Notes: generated by a model not told the origin, from the sequence alone. Shown: positions 9,211 to 18,471, counted from the stretch's first letter. The stretch is DNA of 64,000 nucleotides from Thiotrichaceae bacterium UBA4486 (GCA_002389045.1 DGNS01000008.1:1-64000), one strand, 5' to 3'. Numbers and translations are program-made.

Positions 9211-9932
9211 GATGTAATAGCGCCAAGAGTCTGTTGCTGGTGATCGAATAACTCACGGATACCTTTTTTTGCCAGTCCCAGCATGGCGTCGAGCTCTGCC
9301 TGATCGAAAGGATGGCCTTCCGCCGTCCCCTGGACTTCGATGAAACCGCCCTGGTCATTCATGACCACATTCATGTCGGTTTCCGCGCTGGAGTCCTCGG
9401 CATAGTCCAGATCCAGTACCGCCGTGCCGTTGTGGATGCCCACGGATACCGAGGCCACGTGCGCGAGCAACGGGCTTTCCTGGATCAGGCCTTTATTGAT
9501 GGCATGGTTGATGGCGTCCACCAGCGCCACACATCCCCCGGTAATGGAAGCCGTGCGTGTGCCGCCATCGGCCTGGATAACATCGCAGTCGATGATGATG
9601 GTATTTTCGCCGAGTTTTTTCATGTCCAGCGAGGCGCGCAGGGAACGGCCGATCAGCCGCTGGATTTCCAGCGTGCGTCCGCTCTGCTTGCCGGTATTGG
9701 CCTCGCGGCGCATGCGGCTGCCGGTGGAACGGGGCAACATACCGTACTCGGCGGTCACCCAGCCCACGTTTTTGCCCTTTAAAAATGCCGGCACACCGCG
9801 GTCGAAACTGGCCGTGCATATAACGCGAGTATTGCCGAATTCCACCAGCACGGAGCCTTCGGCATGACAGGTATAATCCCGCGTCAGTCTGATGGTACGT
9901 AATTCGTCTGCTGCTCTGCCGCTCGGGCGCAT
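9207..9932 (-). CDS. rph: Ribonuclease PH
   Basis: RNase PH is a phosphorolytic 3'→5' exoribonuclease that trims tRNA 3' ends. The 241-residue product (E. coli length 238) begins MRPSGRAADELR and has the family signatures FLKGKNVGWVTAEYGMLPRS and IDCDVIQADGGTRTASI. The longer open frame to 10061 is rejected because the ATG at 9932 has a good ribosome site (AGGAGAACGCC) and gives the standard N-terminus. It starts a leftward operon with rdgB and hemW and diverges from yicC. Confidence 0.95.
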   Translation of the reverse strand: MRPSGRAADELRTIRLTRDYTCHAEGSVLVEFGNTRVICTASFDRGVPAFLKGKNVGWVTAEYGMLPRSTGSRMRREANTGKQSGRTLEIQRLIGRSLRASLDMKKLGENTIIIDCDVIQADGGTRTASITGGCVALVDAINHAINKGLIQESPLLAHVASVSVGIHNGTAVLDLDYAEDSSAETDMNVVMNDQGGFIEVQGTAEGHPFDQAELDAMLGLAKKGIRELFDHQQQTLGAITS

Positions 9933-9960
9933 GGCGTTCTCCTGTTGATTACAACGGCCG

Positions 9961-9989
9961 ATTATACATTTTTCTCGATTGCTGTTTGC
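9961..9989 (-). promoter_or_regulatory. Putative sigma-70 promoter of rph operon
   Basis: On the minus strand a perfect −10 hexamer TATAAT (plus-strand ATTATA at 9961–9966) lies 29 bp upstream of the rph ATG. A weak −35-like CAAACA sits 17 bp further upstream. The −10 is convincing and the −35 is poor. Confidence 0.45.
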
Positions 9990-10014
9990 CTGCCCTGCTC
10001 TACAGGTTAGTATT

Positions 10015-10032
10015 GCCTGTTTTATAACAGGC
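10015..10032. repeat. Palindrome in the rph/yicC divergent promoter region
   Basis: GCCTGT and ACAGGC flank TTTATA, forming an 18-bp inverted repeat 19 bp upstream of the yicC start. It could be an operator or an mRNA hairpin in the yicC leader. No regulator is identified. Confidence 0.45.
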
Positions 10033-10051
10033 CAAAACGCGTTAGCAGCAT

Positions 10052-10918
10052 ATGATTGCAAGCATGACAGCCTTCGGGCGCATCGAGGAAACCACGGAAT
10101 TCGGCCATGTAGTCTGGGATATCCGCAGCGTCAACCATCGTTACCTGGATATCAACCTGCGCCTGCCCGAGGAAATGCGTATGCTGGAAAACAGCGTACG
10201 CCAGAAGATCGCCGGCACCATCAAGCGCGGCAAGGTGGATTGCACACTGCGTTTCGATGCCGATGCCGGCGCCCATACCGGCATCAGCCTGAATCGCAAT
10301 CTCGCGAAAAAAGTCATCGAGGCCGCGCATTCACTGGGAGAATCCGGCGCCGATGCCGGTGCTCTCAACCCCATCGAGATCATGCGCTGGCCCGGCGTCA
10401 TTGAACGTGAACCGGTCGATATTGATGCCGTGGGTACGACATTACTGGCGCTGCTGGACAAGGCGCTATTGCGGGTCAAGGATACCCGTGAGACCGAAGG
10501 TGAAAAAATTCAGCAGATGATCAACGGCCGCTGTCAAGAAGTGGCCGCGATCATCGCCCGACTGCAAAGCGATCTGCCCGCGATCATCGAAGCGCTGCGC
10601 GACAAGCTCAATGCCCGCATCGCCGAACTTGCCATCGAGGTAGACCCGGATCGGCTGGAACAGGAAGTGGTTCTACAGGCGCAGAAGATGGATGTAGCCG
10701 AGGAACTGGACCGGCTCGAGGCCCACATTGCCGAGGTTCGCCGGGCGCTGGACGCGGCCAACCCCGTCGGCCGACGACTGGACTTTCTGATGCAGGAAAT
10801 GAACCGCGAAGCCAATACACTGGGCTCCAAATCAGCTGATATAAAAATGACCAACACATCCGTGGACCTGAAAGTGCTCATCGAGCAGATGCGCGAACAG
10901 ATTCAGAATATCGAGTAA
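10052..10918 (+). CDS. yicC: YicC family endoribonuclease
   Basis: YicC-type proteins (E. coli 287 residues, here 288) are endoribonucleases implicated in small-RNA turnover. The product starts MIASMTAFGRIEE, matching the family's MIxSMTAFxR start, and contains the N-terminal EIRSVNHRYLDINLRLPEE-type region (here DIRSVNHRYLD). The conserved C-terminal DUF1732 block includes GRRLDFLMQEMNREANTLGSKS, where an acidic/asparagine cluster is expected to bind metal. The stop is 2 bp before gmk, the common yicC–gmk order. Confidence 0.93.
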   Translation: MIASMTAFGRIEETTEFGHVVWDIRSVNHRYLDINLRLPEEMRMLENSVRQKIAGTIKRGKVDCTLRFDADAGAHTGISLNRNLAKKVIEAAHSLGESGADAGALNPIEIMRWPGVIEREPVDIDAVGTTLLALLDKALLRVKDTRETEGEKIQQMINGRCQEVAAIIARLQSDLPAIIEALRDKLNARIAELAIEVDPDRLEQEVVLQAQKMDVAEELDRLEAHIAEVRRALDAANPVGRRLDFLMQEMNREANTLGSKSADIKMTNTSVDLKVLIEQMREQIQNIE

Positions 10919-10920
10919 GC

Positions 10921-11601
10921 ATGATTGCCGGAAATGACTACCTGGAAAAACGCGGCGTCCTGATGATCGTCTCGGCGCCCTCGGGCGCCGGCAAGACATC
11001 CCTGGTCCAGGCCCTGGCAGAATCTTCCAACGGCCAGACTGTGATTTCGGTATCACATACCACCCGCGACAAACGCCCGGACGAACGCGACGGCGTGGCC
11101 TATCATTTTGTCTCCGCGGACACGTTCAGGGAGATGGCCACGAATGGCGATTTTCTGGAATACGCCACGGTCTTTGACCACCAGTACGGCACCTCCCGAA
11201 GCTGGGTGGAGCAACAGCTGGAGGCGGGCCTGAATGTGATCCTCGAAATCGACTGGCAGGGCGCCGAACAGGTGGTGCGGTTCATTCCCCGTTGCGTCAC
11301 CATCTTCATTTTGCCGCCCTCGTACGACACCCTGGAAAAGCGCCTGCGCGGACGGGATAATGACAGCGAGGAGGTCATCGCCAGGCGCATGCAGGACGCA
11401 CTCAACGAGATTTCTCATTTTCGGGGTTATGACTACGTGGTCATCAATGATGATTTTGATGAAGCCCTGGGTCATTTGCAGGCGATTGTCCACAGCAGCC
11501 GCCACAACCTGCACTATCAGCCGGATTTTTATGATCGCTTCGTGGCCAGGCTCACCGAACAGGCCCGGCAAAACCGGGGCAGTCCACCCCCGAAATCCTG
11601 A
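10921..11601 (+). CDS. gmk: Guanylate kinase
   Basis: Guanylate kinase converts GMP to GDP with ATP. The 226-residue protein has the P-loop SAPSGAGKTS at about residues 18–27, the GMP-binding stretch VSHTTRDKRPDERDGVAYHF and the lid region with RLRGR…R. It is about 20 residues longer than E. coli Gmk, with a proline-rich tail; an in-frame ATG at 10963 is a possible alternative start, but 10921 sits directly behind yicC. The product feeds GTP synthesis, adjacent to the (p)ppGpp enzyme gene spoT. Confidence 0.95.
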   Translation: MIAGNDYLEKRGVLMIVSAPSGAGKTSLVQALAESSNGQTVISVSHTTRDKRPDERDGVAYHFVSADTFREMATNGDFLEYATVFDHQYGTSRSWVEQQLEAGLNVILEIDWQGAEQVVRFIPRCVTIFILPPSYDTLEKRLRGRDNDSEEVIARRMQDALNEISHFRGYDYVVINDDFDEALGHLQAIVHSSRHNLHYQPDFYDRFVARLTEQARQNRGSPPPKS

Positions 11602-11631
11602 TCGGCTGGCACGGCAGCCGGATCCAGTGCT

Positions 11632-11660
11632 TTCAGAATTGATCCCGCCTCGGGTATAAT
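11632..11660 (+). promoter_or_regulatory. Putative sigma-70 promoter of rpoZ
   Basis: TTCAGA (11632–11637) and a perfect TATAAT (11655–11660) are separated by 17 bp, 51 bp upstream of the rpoZ ATG. This suggests that rpoZ–spoT can be expressed apart from gmk. Confidence 0.6.
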
Positions 11661-11711
11661 CCGCCCCTGTTCAATGGCGCCCGGCGCCGAAACCCAAAAA
11701 CGAGGTAGAAA

Positions 11712-11975
11712 ATGGCAAGATTAACCGTGGAAGATTGTCTGTCGACAGTGGACAATCGTTATAATCTGGTGCTGCTGGCCAGCAAACGCGCCCGGCAGAT
11801 CATCATGGGCTCGGCGCCCCTGATCGAGGAAGACAATGATAAACCCACCGTCATTGCCTTGCGCGAGATTGCAGAGGGTCTGGTAACGCGTGACAATATC
11901 GATGAGATTGACAAAAAAGACGTAGAGGATGAATTTCCTGAAGCCGACGCATTCCCCCTGCCTGCATCCGAATAG
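11712..11975 (+). CDS. rpoZ: RNA polymerase omega subunit
   Basis: Omega helps fold and assemble the beta' subunit and forms part of a ppGpp site on RNA polymerase. The 87-residue protein (E. coli 91) starts MARLTVEDCLSTVDNRYNLV and has the conserved ASKRARQI helix followed by KPTVIALREIAEGL. The acidic tail is typical. It sits in the standard gmk–rpoZ–spoT order with a GAGG ribosome site just upstream. Confidence 0.97.
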   Translation: MARLTVEDCLSTVDNRYNLVLLASKRARQIIMGSAPLIEEDNDKPTVIALREIAEGLVTRDNIDEIDKKDVEDEFPEADAFPLPASE

Positions 11976-11983
11976 ATTTTCCG

Positions 11984-12003
11984 GTCCCGGTATGCGCCGG
12001 GAC
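11984..12003 (+). terminator. Hairpin between rpoZ and spoT (weak terminator or attenuator)
   Basis: GTCCCGG (11984–11990) and CCGGGAC (11997–12003) form a 7-bp GC-rich stem with a 6-nt loop. Only a short T/C stretch follows, so it would be a weak terminator, a processing site or an attenuator that partly separates rpoZ from spoT. Confidence 0.4.
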
Positions 12004-12066
12004 TGTTCTCACCAGCATTATATTCATCATTCCTCGGCGCCGCCCCCGGGCCGGACGAACTGAACC

Positions 12067-14181
12067 ATGTACCAGATGACTGATCTGTCGCGTTTGCTCG
12101 GCAGTTACATGGAGCCGGCGCAGATTTCCCGGGTCAAGCGCGCCTACCTCTTCGGCGCCAAGGCCCACGAGGGCCAGCAGCGCATGAGCGGTGAGCCCTA
12201 TATCCACCATCCCCTGGAAGTCGCGCGTATCCTCGGCGAGATGCACATGGATCACCAGACCCTGCAGGCGGCGCTGCTGCACGATGTCATCGAGGACACT
12301 CCCACTGCCAAGGAAGATATCGAGAAGCGGTTCGGCAAGAGCGTCGCCGAACTGGTCGACGGGGTCAGCAAGATCACCATGATGAGGTTTGATACCTCCG
12401 AGGAAAAACAGGCGCAAAACTTCCGCAAGATGATCATGGCCATGAGCAATGACATCCGGGTGATCCTGGTCAAACTTGCCGACCGCCTGCACAACATGCG
12501 CACGCTTGGCGCCCTGCCCGCCGCCAAGCGCCGGCGTATCGCCCGTGAAACCCTGGATATCTATGCCCCCATTGCCCAGCGTCTGGGCATGAACTCGGTG
12601 CGCCTGGAACTGGAGGAACTGGGATTTGCCTCGCTGTACCCGATGCGCCACCGCATTCTGACCGAGCAGGTGATCAAATCACGCGGGCATCGCAAGGAAA
12701 TCATCAACAAAATACGCAATGCACTCAGGCGGCGCCTGCGTCAGGAAAAGATCCCGGCCCGGATCCTCGGCCGGGAAAAACACCTGTACGGGATCTACCA
12801 GAAGATGTACGAGCAGAATCTGTCGTTCAACGAAGTGTATGATGTCTATGCTTTTCGTCTGCTCGTCGACAGCGTTGACACCTGTTACCGCGCACTCGGA
12901 GTTATTCATAACCTGTACCGTCCGGTGCCAGGCAAATTCAAGGATTATATTGCCATCCCCAAGGCCAACGGTTACCAGTCACTGCACACGGTGCTGTTCG
13001 GACCCTACGGGGTCAATATTGAAGTCCAGATCCGGACCCATGAAATGAACGAGGTGGCGGAATCCGGCATCGCCGCGCACTGGCTTTACAAGACCGGATC
13101 CAGCACAGCGGATCGGCATGGCGCCCACAAACGCGCCCGGGAATGGCTGCAAAACATCATGGAAATGCAGGTTACCGCCGGCAACCCGCAGGAGTTCCTG
13201 AGTAACGTCAAAGTAGACCTGTTTCCCGAGTCGGTGTATGTCTTCACCCCCAAGGGCAAAATCATCGAATTGCCGCGCGGGGCCACCGTGGTGGATTTCG
13301 CCTACGCCATTCACACCGAACTCGGCAACACCTGCACCGGCGGGCGTATCGATAAACGGCTGGTACCCCTGGGTACGCAGTTGAAAAACGGCAACGTGGT
13401 GGAGATTCTGACTTCAAAATCCGCAACGCCGAACCCCGGCTGGCTGAATTTCGTTACCACGGCCAGGGCGCGCGCCGCCATTCGCCATTACCTGAAGACA
13501 CTGCAACACAACGAAGCCATATCCCTGGGCAAGCGACTGTTGATCCGGGAACTGCAGGCTTTCTCACTCAAGTACGCCGACATCGACAAGGAGCAACTGC
13601 AAAAACTGCTGGAGGAATACAAGCTCGATAGTGAAAAGGATTTGCTCGGTGAAATCGGCCTGGGAAACCGCATGGCGCCGCTGATCGCGCGCAAGCTCAT
13701 TACTACTGAAGGCCAGGAACGTAAATCCAGCCCCGGCGGCACGGCGCCACTGGCCATCAAGGGCACCGAAGGCATGGTCATCAGCTTCCCGAAATGCTGT
13801 TACCCGTTACCCGGGGATCCGATCCTGGGCTTCGTCACATCCGGACGCGGCATTGTCGTGCATAACCAGTCCTGCAAGAACGTTGCCGAATTTCAACACC
13901 AGCAGGACAAGTGGATTGAGGTGGAATGGTCCGATAACATTCAGGGCGAGTTTCCCTGTGGCCTGGCCATGGATGTCACCAATCAGCGTGGTATGCTGGC
14001 CACGATCGCTTCGGCCATCTCGTCTGTAGGCGCGAACATTCTCAACGTGGATATCAAGGACCGCGATGACCGCTATACCCGGCTGACGTTTATTATCGAA
14101 GTCAGGGACCGCAGGCACCTGGCGGACGTGATGCGGCGTATTCGCGGGATCCGGCATGTATCGCACATTACGCGGAAATGA
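12067..14181 (+). CDS. spoT: Bifunctional (p)ppGpp synthetase/hydrolase SpoT
   Basis: SpoT makes and degrades the stringent-response alarmone. The 704-residue protein shows an HD hydrolase domain (HHPLEV at about 47–52, HD at 72–73 with ED at 76–77) and a RelA/SpoT synthetase domain around 230–350 with GYQSLH near 302. It then has a TGS domain near 385–445, a Cys-containing segment (FPKCCYPLPGD) and a C-terminal ACT domain (residues about 630–704). The intact HD motif argues for active hydrolase and so for SpoT/Rsh rather than RelA. It follows rpoZ by 91 bp. Confidence 0.96.
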   Translation: MYQMTDLSRLLGSYMEPAQISRVKRAYLFGAKAHEGQQRMSGEPYIHHPLEVARILGEMHMDHQTLQAALLHDVIEDTPTAKEDIEKRFGKSVAELVDGVSKITMMRFDTSEEKQAQNFRKMIMAMSNDIRVILVKLADRLHNMRTLGALPAAKRRRIARETLDIYAPIAQRLGMNSVRLELEELGFASLYPMRHRILTEQVIKSRGHRKEIINKIRNALRRRLRQEKIPARILGREKHLYGIYQKMYEQNLSFNEVYDVYAFRLLVDSVDTCYRALGVIHNLYRPVPGKFKDYIAIPKANGYQSLHTVLFGPYGVNIEVQIRTHEMNEVAESGIAAHWLYKTGSSTADRHGAHKRAREWLQNIMEMQVTAGNPQEFLSNVKVDLFPESVYVFTPKGKIIELPRGATVVDFAYAIHTELGNTCTGGRIDKRLVPLGTQLKNGNVVEILTSKSATPNPGWLNFVTTARARAAIRHYLKTLQHNEAISLGKRLLIRELQAFSLKYADIDKEQLQKLLEEYKLDSEKDLLGEIGLGNRMAPLIARKLITTEGQERKSSPGGTAPLAIKGTEGMVISFPKCCYPLPGDPILGFVTSGRGIVVHNQSCKNVAEFQHQQDKWIEVEWSDNIQGEFPCGLAMDVTNQRGMLATIASAISSVGANILNVDIKDRDDRYTRLTFIIEVRDRRHLADVMRRIRGIRHVSHITRK

Positions 14182-14221
14182 TGGCGGGCTTTGATTCCAG
14201 GTGATGCATGAAAGCACCCGA

Positions 14222-14293
14222 CGGTGATCGGTGGTGAATGGTGAAGCGACAGACCATAGCCCGGACTCGCTACTCACTTCTCACCAATCACCA
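14222..14293. repeat. Imperfect inverted repeat of GGTGA-rich sequence
   Basis: GGTGA-rich DNA (14223–14249) is followed after about 17 bp by a TCACC-rich stretch (14267–14293) that is its imperfect reverse complement. The spoT–ridA spacer can therefore form a long imperfect hairpin. There is no T-run, so it is not a canonical terminator. Confidence 0.55.
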
Positions 14294-14306
14294 TTCACAA
14301 TTCACT

Positions 14307-14371
14307 GTAATCTGTTCACTGTAATCTGTTCACTGTAATCTGTTCACTGTGATCTGTTCACTGTGATCTGT
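14307..14371. repeat. 14-bp tandem repeat upstream of ridA
   Basis: The 14-bp unit GTAATCTGTTCACT starts at 14307, 14321 and 14335. A variant with GTGA in place of GTAA follows at 14349, with a partial fifth copy from 14363. The array ends about 19 bp before the ridA start, so copy-number change could alter its leader or promoter spacing. Confidence 0.9.
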
Positions 14372-14389
14372 CATAAAATGGAGAAAAAA

Positions 14390-14776
14390 ATGAGCCGTCA
14401 AATCATCAGTACCAACAAGGCCCCGAAAGCCATTGGCCCCTATTCCCAGGCCGTGCGGGCCGGCAACACGGTTTACCTGTCCGGACAGATCCCGCTGCTG
14501 CCGGAGACCATGGAAATGGTCGATGGCGACATCCGTGATCAAATCAACCGCGTTTTCGACAATCTCGCGGCCGTCTGCCAGGCCGCCGGGGGTACATTGA
14601 ATGACATAGCAAAACTGAATATTTATCTTACCGACCTCGCCAATTTCGCCGTGGTGAACGAGATCATGGCCGGTTATTTCAGCGAACCCTACCCGGCCCG
14701 GGCGGCTGTCGGCGTGGCATCACTGCCCAGAGACGCAAACGTGGAAATGGATGCCATCATGGTAATCGACAACTGA
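14390..14776 (+). CDS. ridA: RidA family reactive enamine/imine deaminase
   Basis: RidA hydrolyses reactive enamine/imine intermediates such as 2-aminoacrylate and protects PLP enzymes. The 128-residue protein begins MSRQIISTNKAPKAIGPYSQ, includes YLSGQIPL, and ends with the family block ARAAVGVASLPRDANVEMDA, whose first Arg binds the carboxylate. The ATG at 14390 is chosen over an in-frame ATG at 14363 because it has GGAG at the right distance and the earlier ATG lies in a tandem repeat. The gene lies between spoT and recG, a common arrangement. Confidence 0.94.
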   Translation: MSRQIISTNKAPKAIGPYSQAVRAGNTVYLSGQIPLLPETMEMVDGDIRDQINRVFDNLAAVCQAAGGTLNDIAKLNIYLTDLANFAVVNEIMAGYFSEPYPARAAVGVASLPRDANVEMDAIMVIDN

Positions 14777-14789
14777 CCGATCCTGTTTC

Positions 14790-16880
14790 GTGCCCAGTAA
14801 AGCGCCCGGTCTTGACACGGAAGTAACCCGGCTCAGTGGTGTCGGCGCACGAACCGCCCTGCTGCTGGAGAAGCTCGGCATATACACCGTGCAGGATTTG
14901 CTCTTTCACCTGCCCATACGCTACCAGGATCGTACCCGCATTACGCCCATAGGCGCGACATTGCCGGGTCAGGAATGCCTGGTACAGGGCGAGATCGAAC
15001 TGACCCAGGTGAAGTTTGGCCGCCGTCGCAGCCTGCTCTGCCGGATCAGTGACGGCAGCGGAGCGTTGACCCTGAGGTTTTTCTATTTCAACAAGGCACA
15101 GCAAAACAGCCTGCAACGCGGCCGGGCAATCCGTTGCTACGGGCGTATCAGCAGCGGCGGTGCTCATGAAATGATCCATCCGGAATACCGGCTGCTTGTG
15201 AATCCAGCAGACGAGGAAGTCGATGACACACTGGTGCCTGTTTATCCTGCAACCGAAGGGCTGCATCAGAACCGCCTGCGTAAACTGACCGATACCGCGC
15301 TGAGGCTTATCAGCAAACAACCGTCGCGCCTGCTTGAATTGATCCCCGCGCCGGTGCGTGAGCAATATGATCTCCCGGATCTGTGTGATGCCCTGCACTA
15401 TACACACCGCCCGCCCCCCGATGCCGATACGGCGCTACTGCTGGCAGGCAAACATCCGGCCCAGCAGCGACTCGCCTTCGAGGAACTGCTGAGCATGTTT
15501 CTTGGCCTGCGCCGGATCCGCGAACGCGTGCGCAAGCACAGCGCCCGGCCCCTGGGCAACGGCCAGGCGTTGCAACGACGGTTCATCGATGCCCTGGCCT
15601 TTACGCTGACCGGCGCGCAAAACCGGGTGCTGGCCGAGATTGAACAGGATCTGGCCCGGGAGTTGCCGATGATGCGCCTGATCCAGGGTGACGTGGGCTG
15701 CGGTAAAACCGTGGTCGCCGCGCTGGCCTGTCTGAATGCCATTGCTTCCGGATTCCAGGTCGCCGTCATGGCGCCGACAGAACTGCTCTGCGATCAGCAT
15801 TACAGGAATTTCAGCCACTGGTTTGCACCCCTCGGCATTGACACCGTGATCCTGTCAGGAAAACTCCGCAAGGCCGAACGCCAGTCAGCGCTGCAGGCCC
15901 TGGCAACGGATACACCACTGATCGTGGTCGGCACGCACGCGCTGTTTCAGAAAGAGGTGAGTTTCGCGCAACTGGGACTGGTGATCATCGATGAACAACA
16001 TCGTTTCGGCGTGCATCAACGATTGACATTACTGAAGAAGGGAGCCAGAGGTGATGTTTATCCGCACCAGTTGATCATGACCGCCACCCCGATACCCAGA
16101 ACCCTGACCATGTCGGCCTACGCCGACCTGGATGTCTCCAGCATCGACGAGTTGCCACCGGGACGAAAACCGGTCAATACCGTGGTCATATCGAACCAGC
16201 GCCGCGAGGACATCGTCGAGCGTATTCGCGAGGCGGTGAATGACGGCCGCCAGATTTACTGGGTGTGCACCCTGATCGAGGAATCCGAGGCACTGCAATG
16301 CCAGGCGGCCACGGAAACCCATGATTACCTGGTACAGGCGTTACCGGGTCTGCACGTGGGCCTGATCCATGGGCGTATGCCCGACCGGGACAAGGAATCC
16401 GTTATGCAGGCCTACAAGGCCGGCGACATTGATCTGCTCGTGGCTACCACGGTGATCGAAGTGGGTGTGGATGTTCCCAATGCCAGCCTGATGATCATCG
16501 AAAATGCCGAACGGCTGGGGCTGGCTCAATTGCATCAACTGCGGGGGCGCATCGGCCGCGGCAGCAGTCACAGTGACTGTGTGTTAATGTACCGACCGCC
16601 GCTGTCGGAACTGTCACGGCAACGACTCGAAACCATGCGTTCGACCAGTGATGGTTTCAAAATTGCCGAAAAGGATTTGCAGTTACGCGGGCCGGGGGAA
16701 CTCATCGGCACCCGCCAGGCCGGCTTGCCGCAGTTACATATTGCCGACCTCGTCCGTGACGCTCACCTGTTACCGGAGATTAACAGGGTTGCCGACCGGG
16801 TCGCGGAACAATTCCCGGAACAATCCCGGCAATTGATTGCACGCTGGCAACAGAAAAAAATGGGTTATGGAAATGTTTGA
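14790..16880 (+). CDS. recG: ATP-dependent DNA helicase RecG
   Basis: RecG reverses stalled replication forks and branch-migrates Holliday junctions. The 696-residue protein (E. coli 693) has an N-terminal wedge/OB domain (about residues 10–160), the helicase motif I GDVGCGKT near residue 300, the DEQH box IIDEQHRFG near 398, TATPIPRTL shortly after, and motif VI QLRGRIGRG near 587. The start is GTG at 14790, 13 bp after ridA. The stop overlaps the next gene (TTGA). Confidence 0.96.
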   Translation: MPSKAPGLDTEVTRLSGVGARTALLLEKLGIYTVQDLLFHLPIRYQDRTRITPIGATLPGQECLVQGEIELTQVKFGRRRSLLCRISDGSGALTLRFFYFNKAQQNSLQRGRAIRCYGRISSGGAHEMIHPEYRLLVNPADEEVDDTLVPVYPATEGLHQNRLRKLTDTALRLISKQPSRLLELIPAPVREQYDLPDLCDALHYTHRPPPDADTALLLAGKHPAQQRLAFEELLSMFLGLRRIRERVRKHSARPLGNGQALQRRFIDALAFTLTGAQNRVLAEIEQDLARELPMMRLIQGDVGCGKTVVAALACLNAIASGFQVAVMAPTELLCDQHYRNFSHWFAPLGIDTVILSGKLRKAERQSALQALATDTPLIVVGTHALFQKEVSFAQLGLVIIDEQHRFGVHQRLTLLKKGARGDVYPHQLIMTATPIPRTLTMSAYADLDVSSIDELPPGRKPVNTVVISNQRREDIVERIREAVNDGRQIYWVCTLIEESEALQCQAATETHDYLVQALPGLHVGLIHGRMPDRDKESVMQAYKAGDIDLLVATTVIEVGVDVPNASLMIIENAERLGLAQLHQLRGRIGRGSSHSDCVLMYRPPLSELSRQRLETMRSTSDGFKIAEKDLQLRGPGELIGTRQAGLPQLHIADLVRDAHLLPEINRVADRVAEQFPEQSRQLIARWQQKKMGYGNV

Positions 16881-17470
16881 CCGCTATCGGGGCATCAGCC
16901 TTGAATAACATCTGGCTTGACCGGGATCACCTGCAGTCACGGCGCTGCGGGCGTGAGCTGCAATCAGCCCTGACCTGCCCGGGTTCACTGACAGAACACC
17001 TGTCGCAGTATTGTGATCGGGGGTTAACACTGCAACTGCTCGGTGAGCAATGGCAATCGCCACTGGCGGACGATGTGGAGAATTTGCCAATGGACCCGAA
17101 GCAGAGGTGTTTCATCCGCGAGATCCATCTGGCTTGTGCACAGCAACCCCTGATTTATGGCCGCAGCCTGTTTCCGCGGGCCACCTATGCCCATTGCCGC
17201 GGGCAACTGGACAGGCTCGGTCAACGCCCGATGGGCGAGTGGTTGTTCAGTGATCCGCACATCTATCGGCAGTTTACCCAAATTGGTAGAATCGGCAGGC
17301 GCAGTCGACTGTATGAGCGAGCCTTGTCCGGCCTGCCACACCGACCGGATATGTTGTGGGGGCGGCGCTCTGTATTTATCGTCTCGGCGCAACCGCTCCT
17401 GGTCCTGGAAATCTTTCTGCCAGCCTTGATAACGTGCATCCATACATCCGGAAAATCAAAGACCTCCTGA
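16877..17470 (+). CDS. ubiC: Chorismate–pyruvate lyase UbiC
   Basis: UbiC releases pyruvate from chorismate to make 4-hydroxybenzoate, the first committed step of ubiquinone synthesis. The 197-residue product carries the family pattern: GSLTEHL near residue 36, a Gln-Trp pair in LLGEQWQ, the REIHLACAQQPLIYGRSLFP block and RPMGEWLF with the conserved Glu. The start is atypical: no ATG is available, and TTG at 16877 (overlapping the recG stop) or TTG at 16901 must be used. The C-terminal part is somewhat longer than usual. UbiA follows directly. Confidence 0.85.
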   Translation: MTAIGASALNNIWLDRDHLQSRRCGRELQSALTCPGSLTEHLSQYCDRGLTLQLLGEQWQSPLADDVENLPMDPKQRCFIREIHLACAQQPLIYGRSLFPRATYAHCRGQLDRLGQRPMGEWLFSDPHIYRQFTQIGRIGRRSRLYERALSGLPHRPDMLWGRRSVFIVSAQPLLVLEIFLPALITCIHTSGKSKTS

Positions 17471-17499
17471 TCCGCCTGTCCGGCGTGATACAAACGCTG

Positions 17500-18471
17500 A
17501 TGACCAGGGCCGGACCGGTGGTCATGCGCCTCGGGCAGCGACTGGTTGACCTGTGGAAACGGCTTTTCCGGTGTCTGCAGCACTACCGGGTCCGCTGGAC
17601 GCCCGTCGTTATCGATCGCGGCGTGACTTACGCGCGACTGTCCCGTCTGGATAAACCCATTGGCATATTCCTGCTGCTCTGGCCGACGCTCTGGGCACTA
17701 TGGGTGGCGGCCGAAGGTTTCCCGCGTGTCGATATTTTTTTCATCTTCGTGACCGGTGTTGTCTTGATGCGCTCGGCCGGGTGTATCGTTAATGACCTGG
17801 CCGATCGCAATTTCGATCGCAATGTCCGGCGCACCCGCGCCCGGCCGCTGGCCGCCGGGGAAGCTTCTGTACGTGAGGCCATCCTGCTGGTACTGGCACT
17901 GGTGAGTGTGGCTTTTTTGCTGGTTCTGACCACCAACCGGTTGACCGTGCAATTGTCATTCGTGGCGGTTGCCCTGGCGATCATTTACCCGTTCATGAAG
18001 CGCTACACCTACCTGCCGCAGTTCGTCCTCGGCCTGGCCTTCGGTTGGAGTATTCCCATGGCATTCGCGGCACAAACCGGCACGGTGCCCAACATTGCCT
18101 GGTTGTTGCTGCTCGGCAATGTACTGTGGTCGGTCAGTTATGACACCATGTACGCCATGGTGGACCGTGAAGATGATCTGCGTATTGGCGTCAAGTCCAC
18201 GGCCATCCTGTTTGACGACAATGACCGATTCATCATTGGCGTCATTCAGGTCATGCTCATACTGGTTTTGATCCTGGTGGGTGACCAGTTAAAACTGGGG
18301 ATTTATTATTATGTCGGCGTTATGGCTGCTGCTATCATGTCGGTCTACCAGCAGATCCTGATCCGGGACCGGCAACCGGAACATTGCTTCAGGGCATTTC
18401 TGAATAACAACTGGACCGGGGCCGCTATTTTCCTTGGCCTGTTTACAAATTATTTAATGACTTCAACCTGA
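17500..18471 (+). CDS. ubiA: 4-Hydroxybenzoate octaprenyltransferase UbiA
   Basis: UbiA attaches the polyprenyl tail to 4-hydroxybenzoate in the inner membrane. The two prenyl-diphosphate/Mg sites are visible: NDLADRNFD near residue 97 and YDTMYAMVDREDD near residue 214, both between hydrophobic helices typical of the eight- to nine-helix fold. The open frame reaches back to 17356 but there overlaps ubiC; ATG at 17500 (323 residues) or 17524 (315 residues) are the plausible starts. The stop overlaps the next ATG (ATGA). Confidence 0.92.
   Translation: MTRAGPVVMRLGQRLVDLWKRLFRCLQHYRVRWTPVVIDRGVTYARLSRLDKPIGIFLLLWPTLWALWVAAEGFPRVDIFFIFVTGVVLMRSAGCIVNDLADRNFDRNVRRTRARPLAAGEASVREAILLVLALVSVAFLLVLTTNRLTVQLSFVAVALAIIYPFMKRYTYLPQFVLGLAFGWSIPMAFAAQTGTVPNIAWLLLLGNVLWSVSYDTMYAMVDREDDLRIGVKSTAILFDDNDRFIIGVIQVMLILVLILVGDQLKLGIYYYVGVMAAAIMSVYQQILIRDRQPEHCFRAFLNNNWTGAAIFLGLFTNYLMTST

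Noticed and set aside
14307..14371. CRISPR-like array
   Set aside because: The units are head-to-tail 14-mers without spacers.
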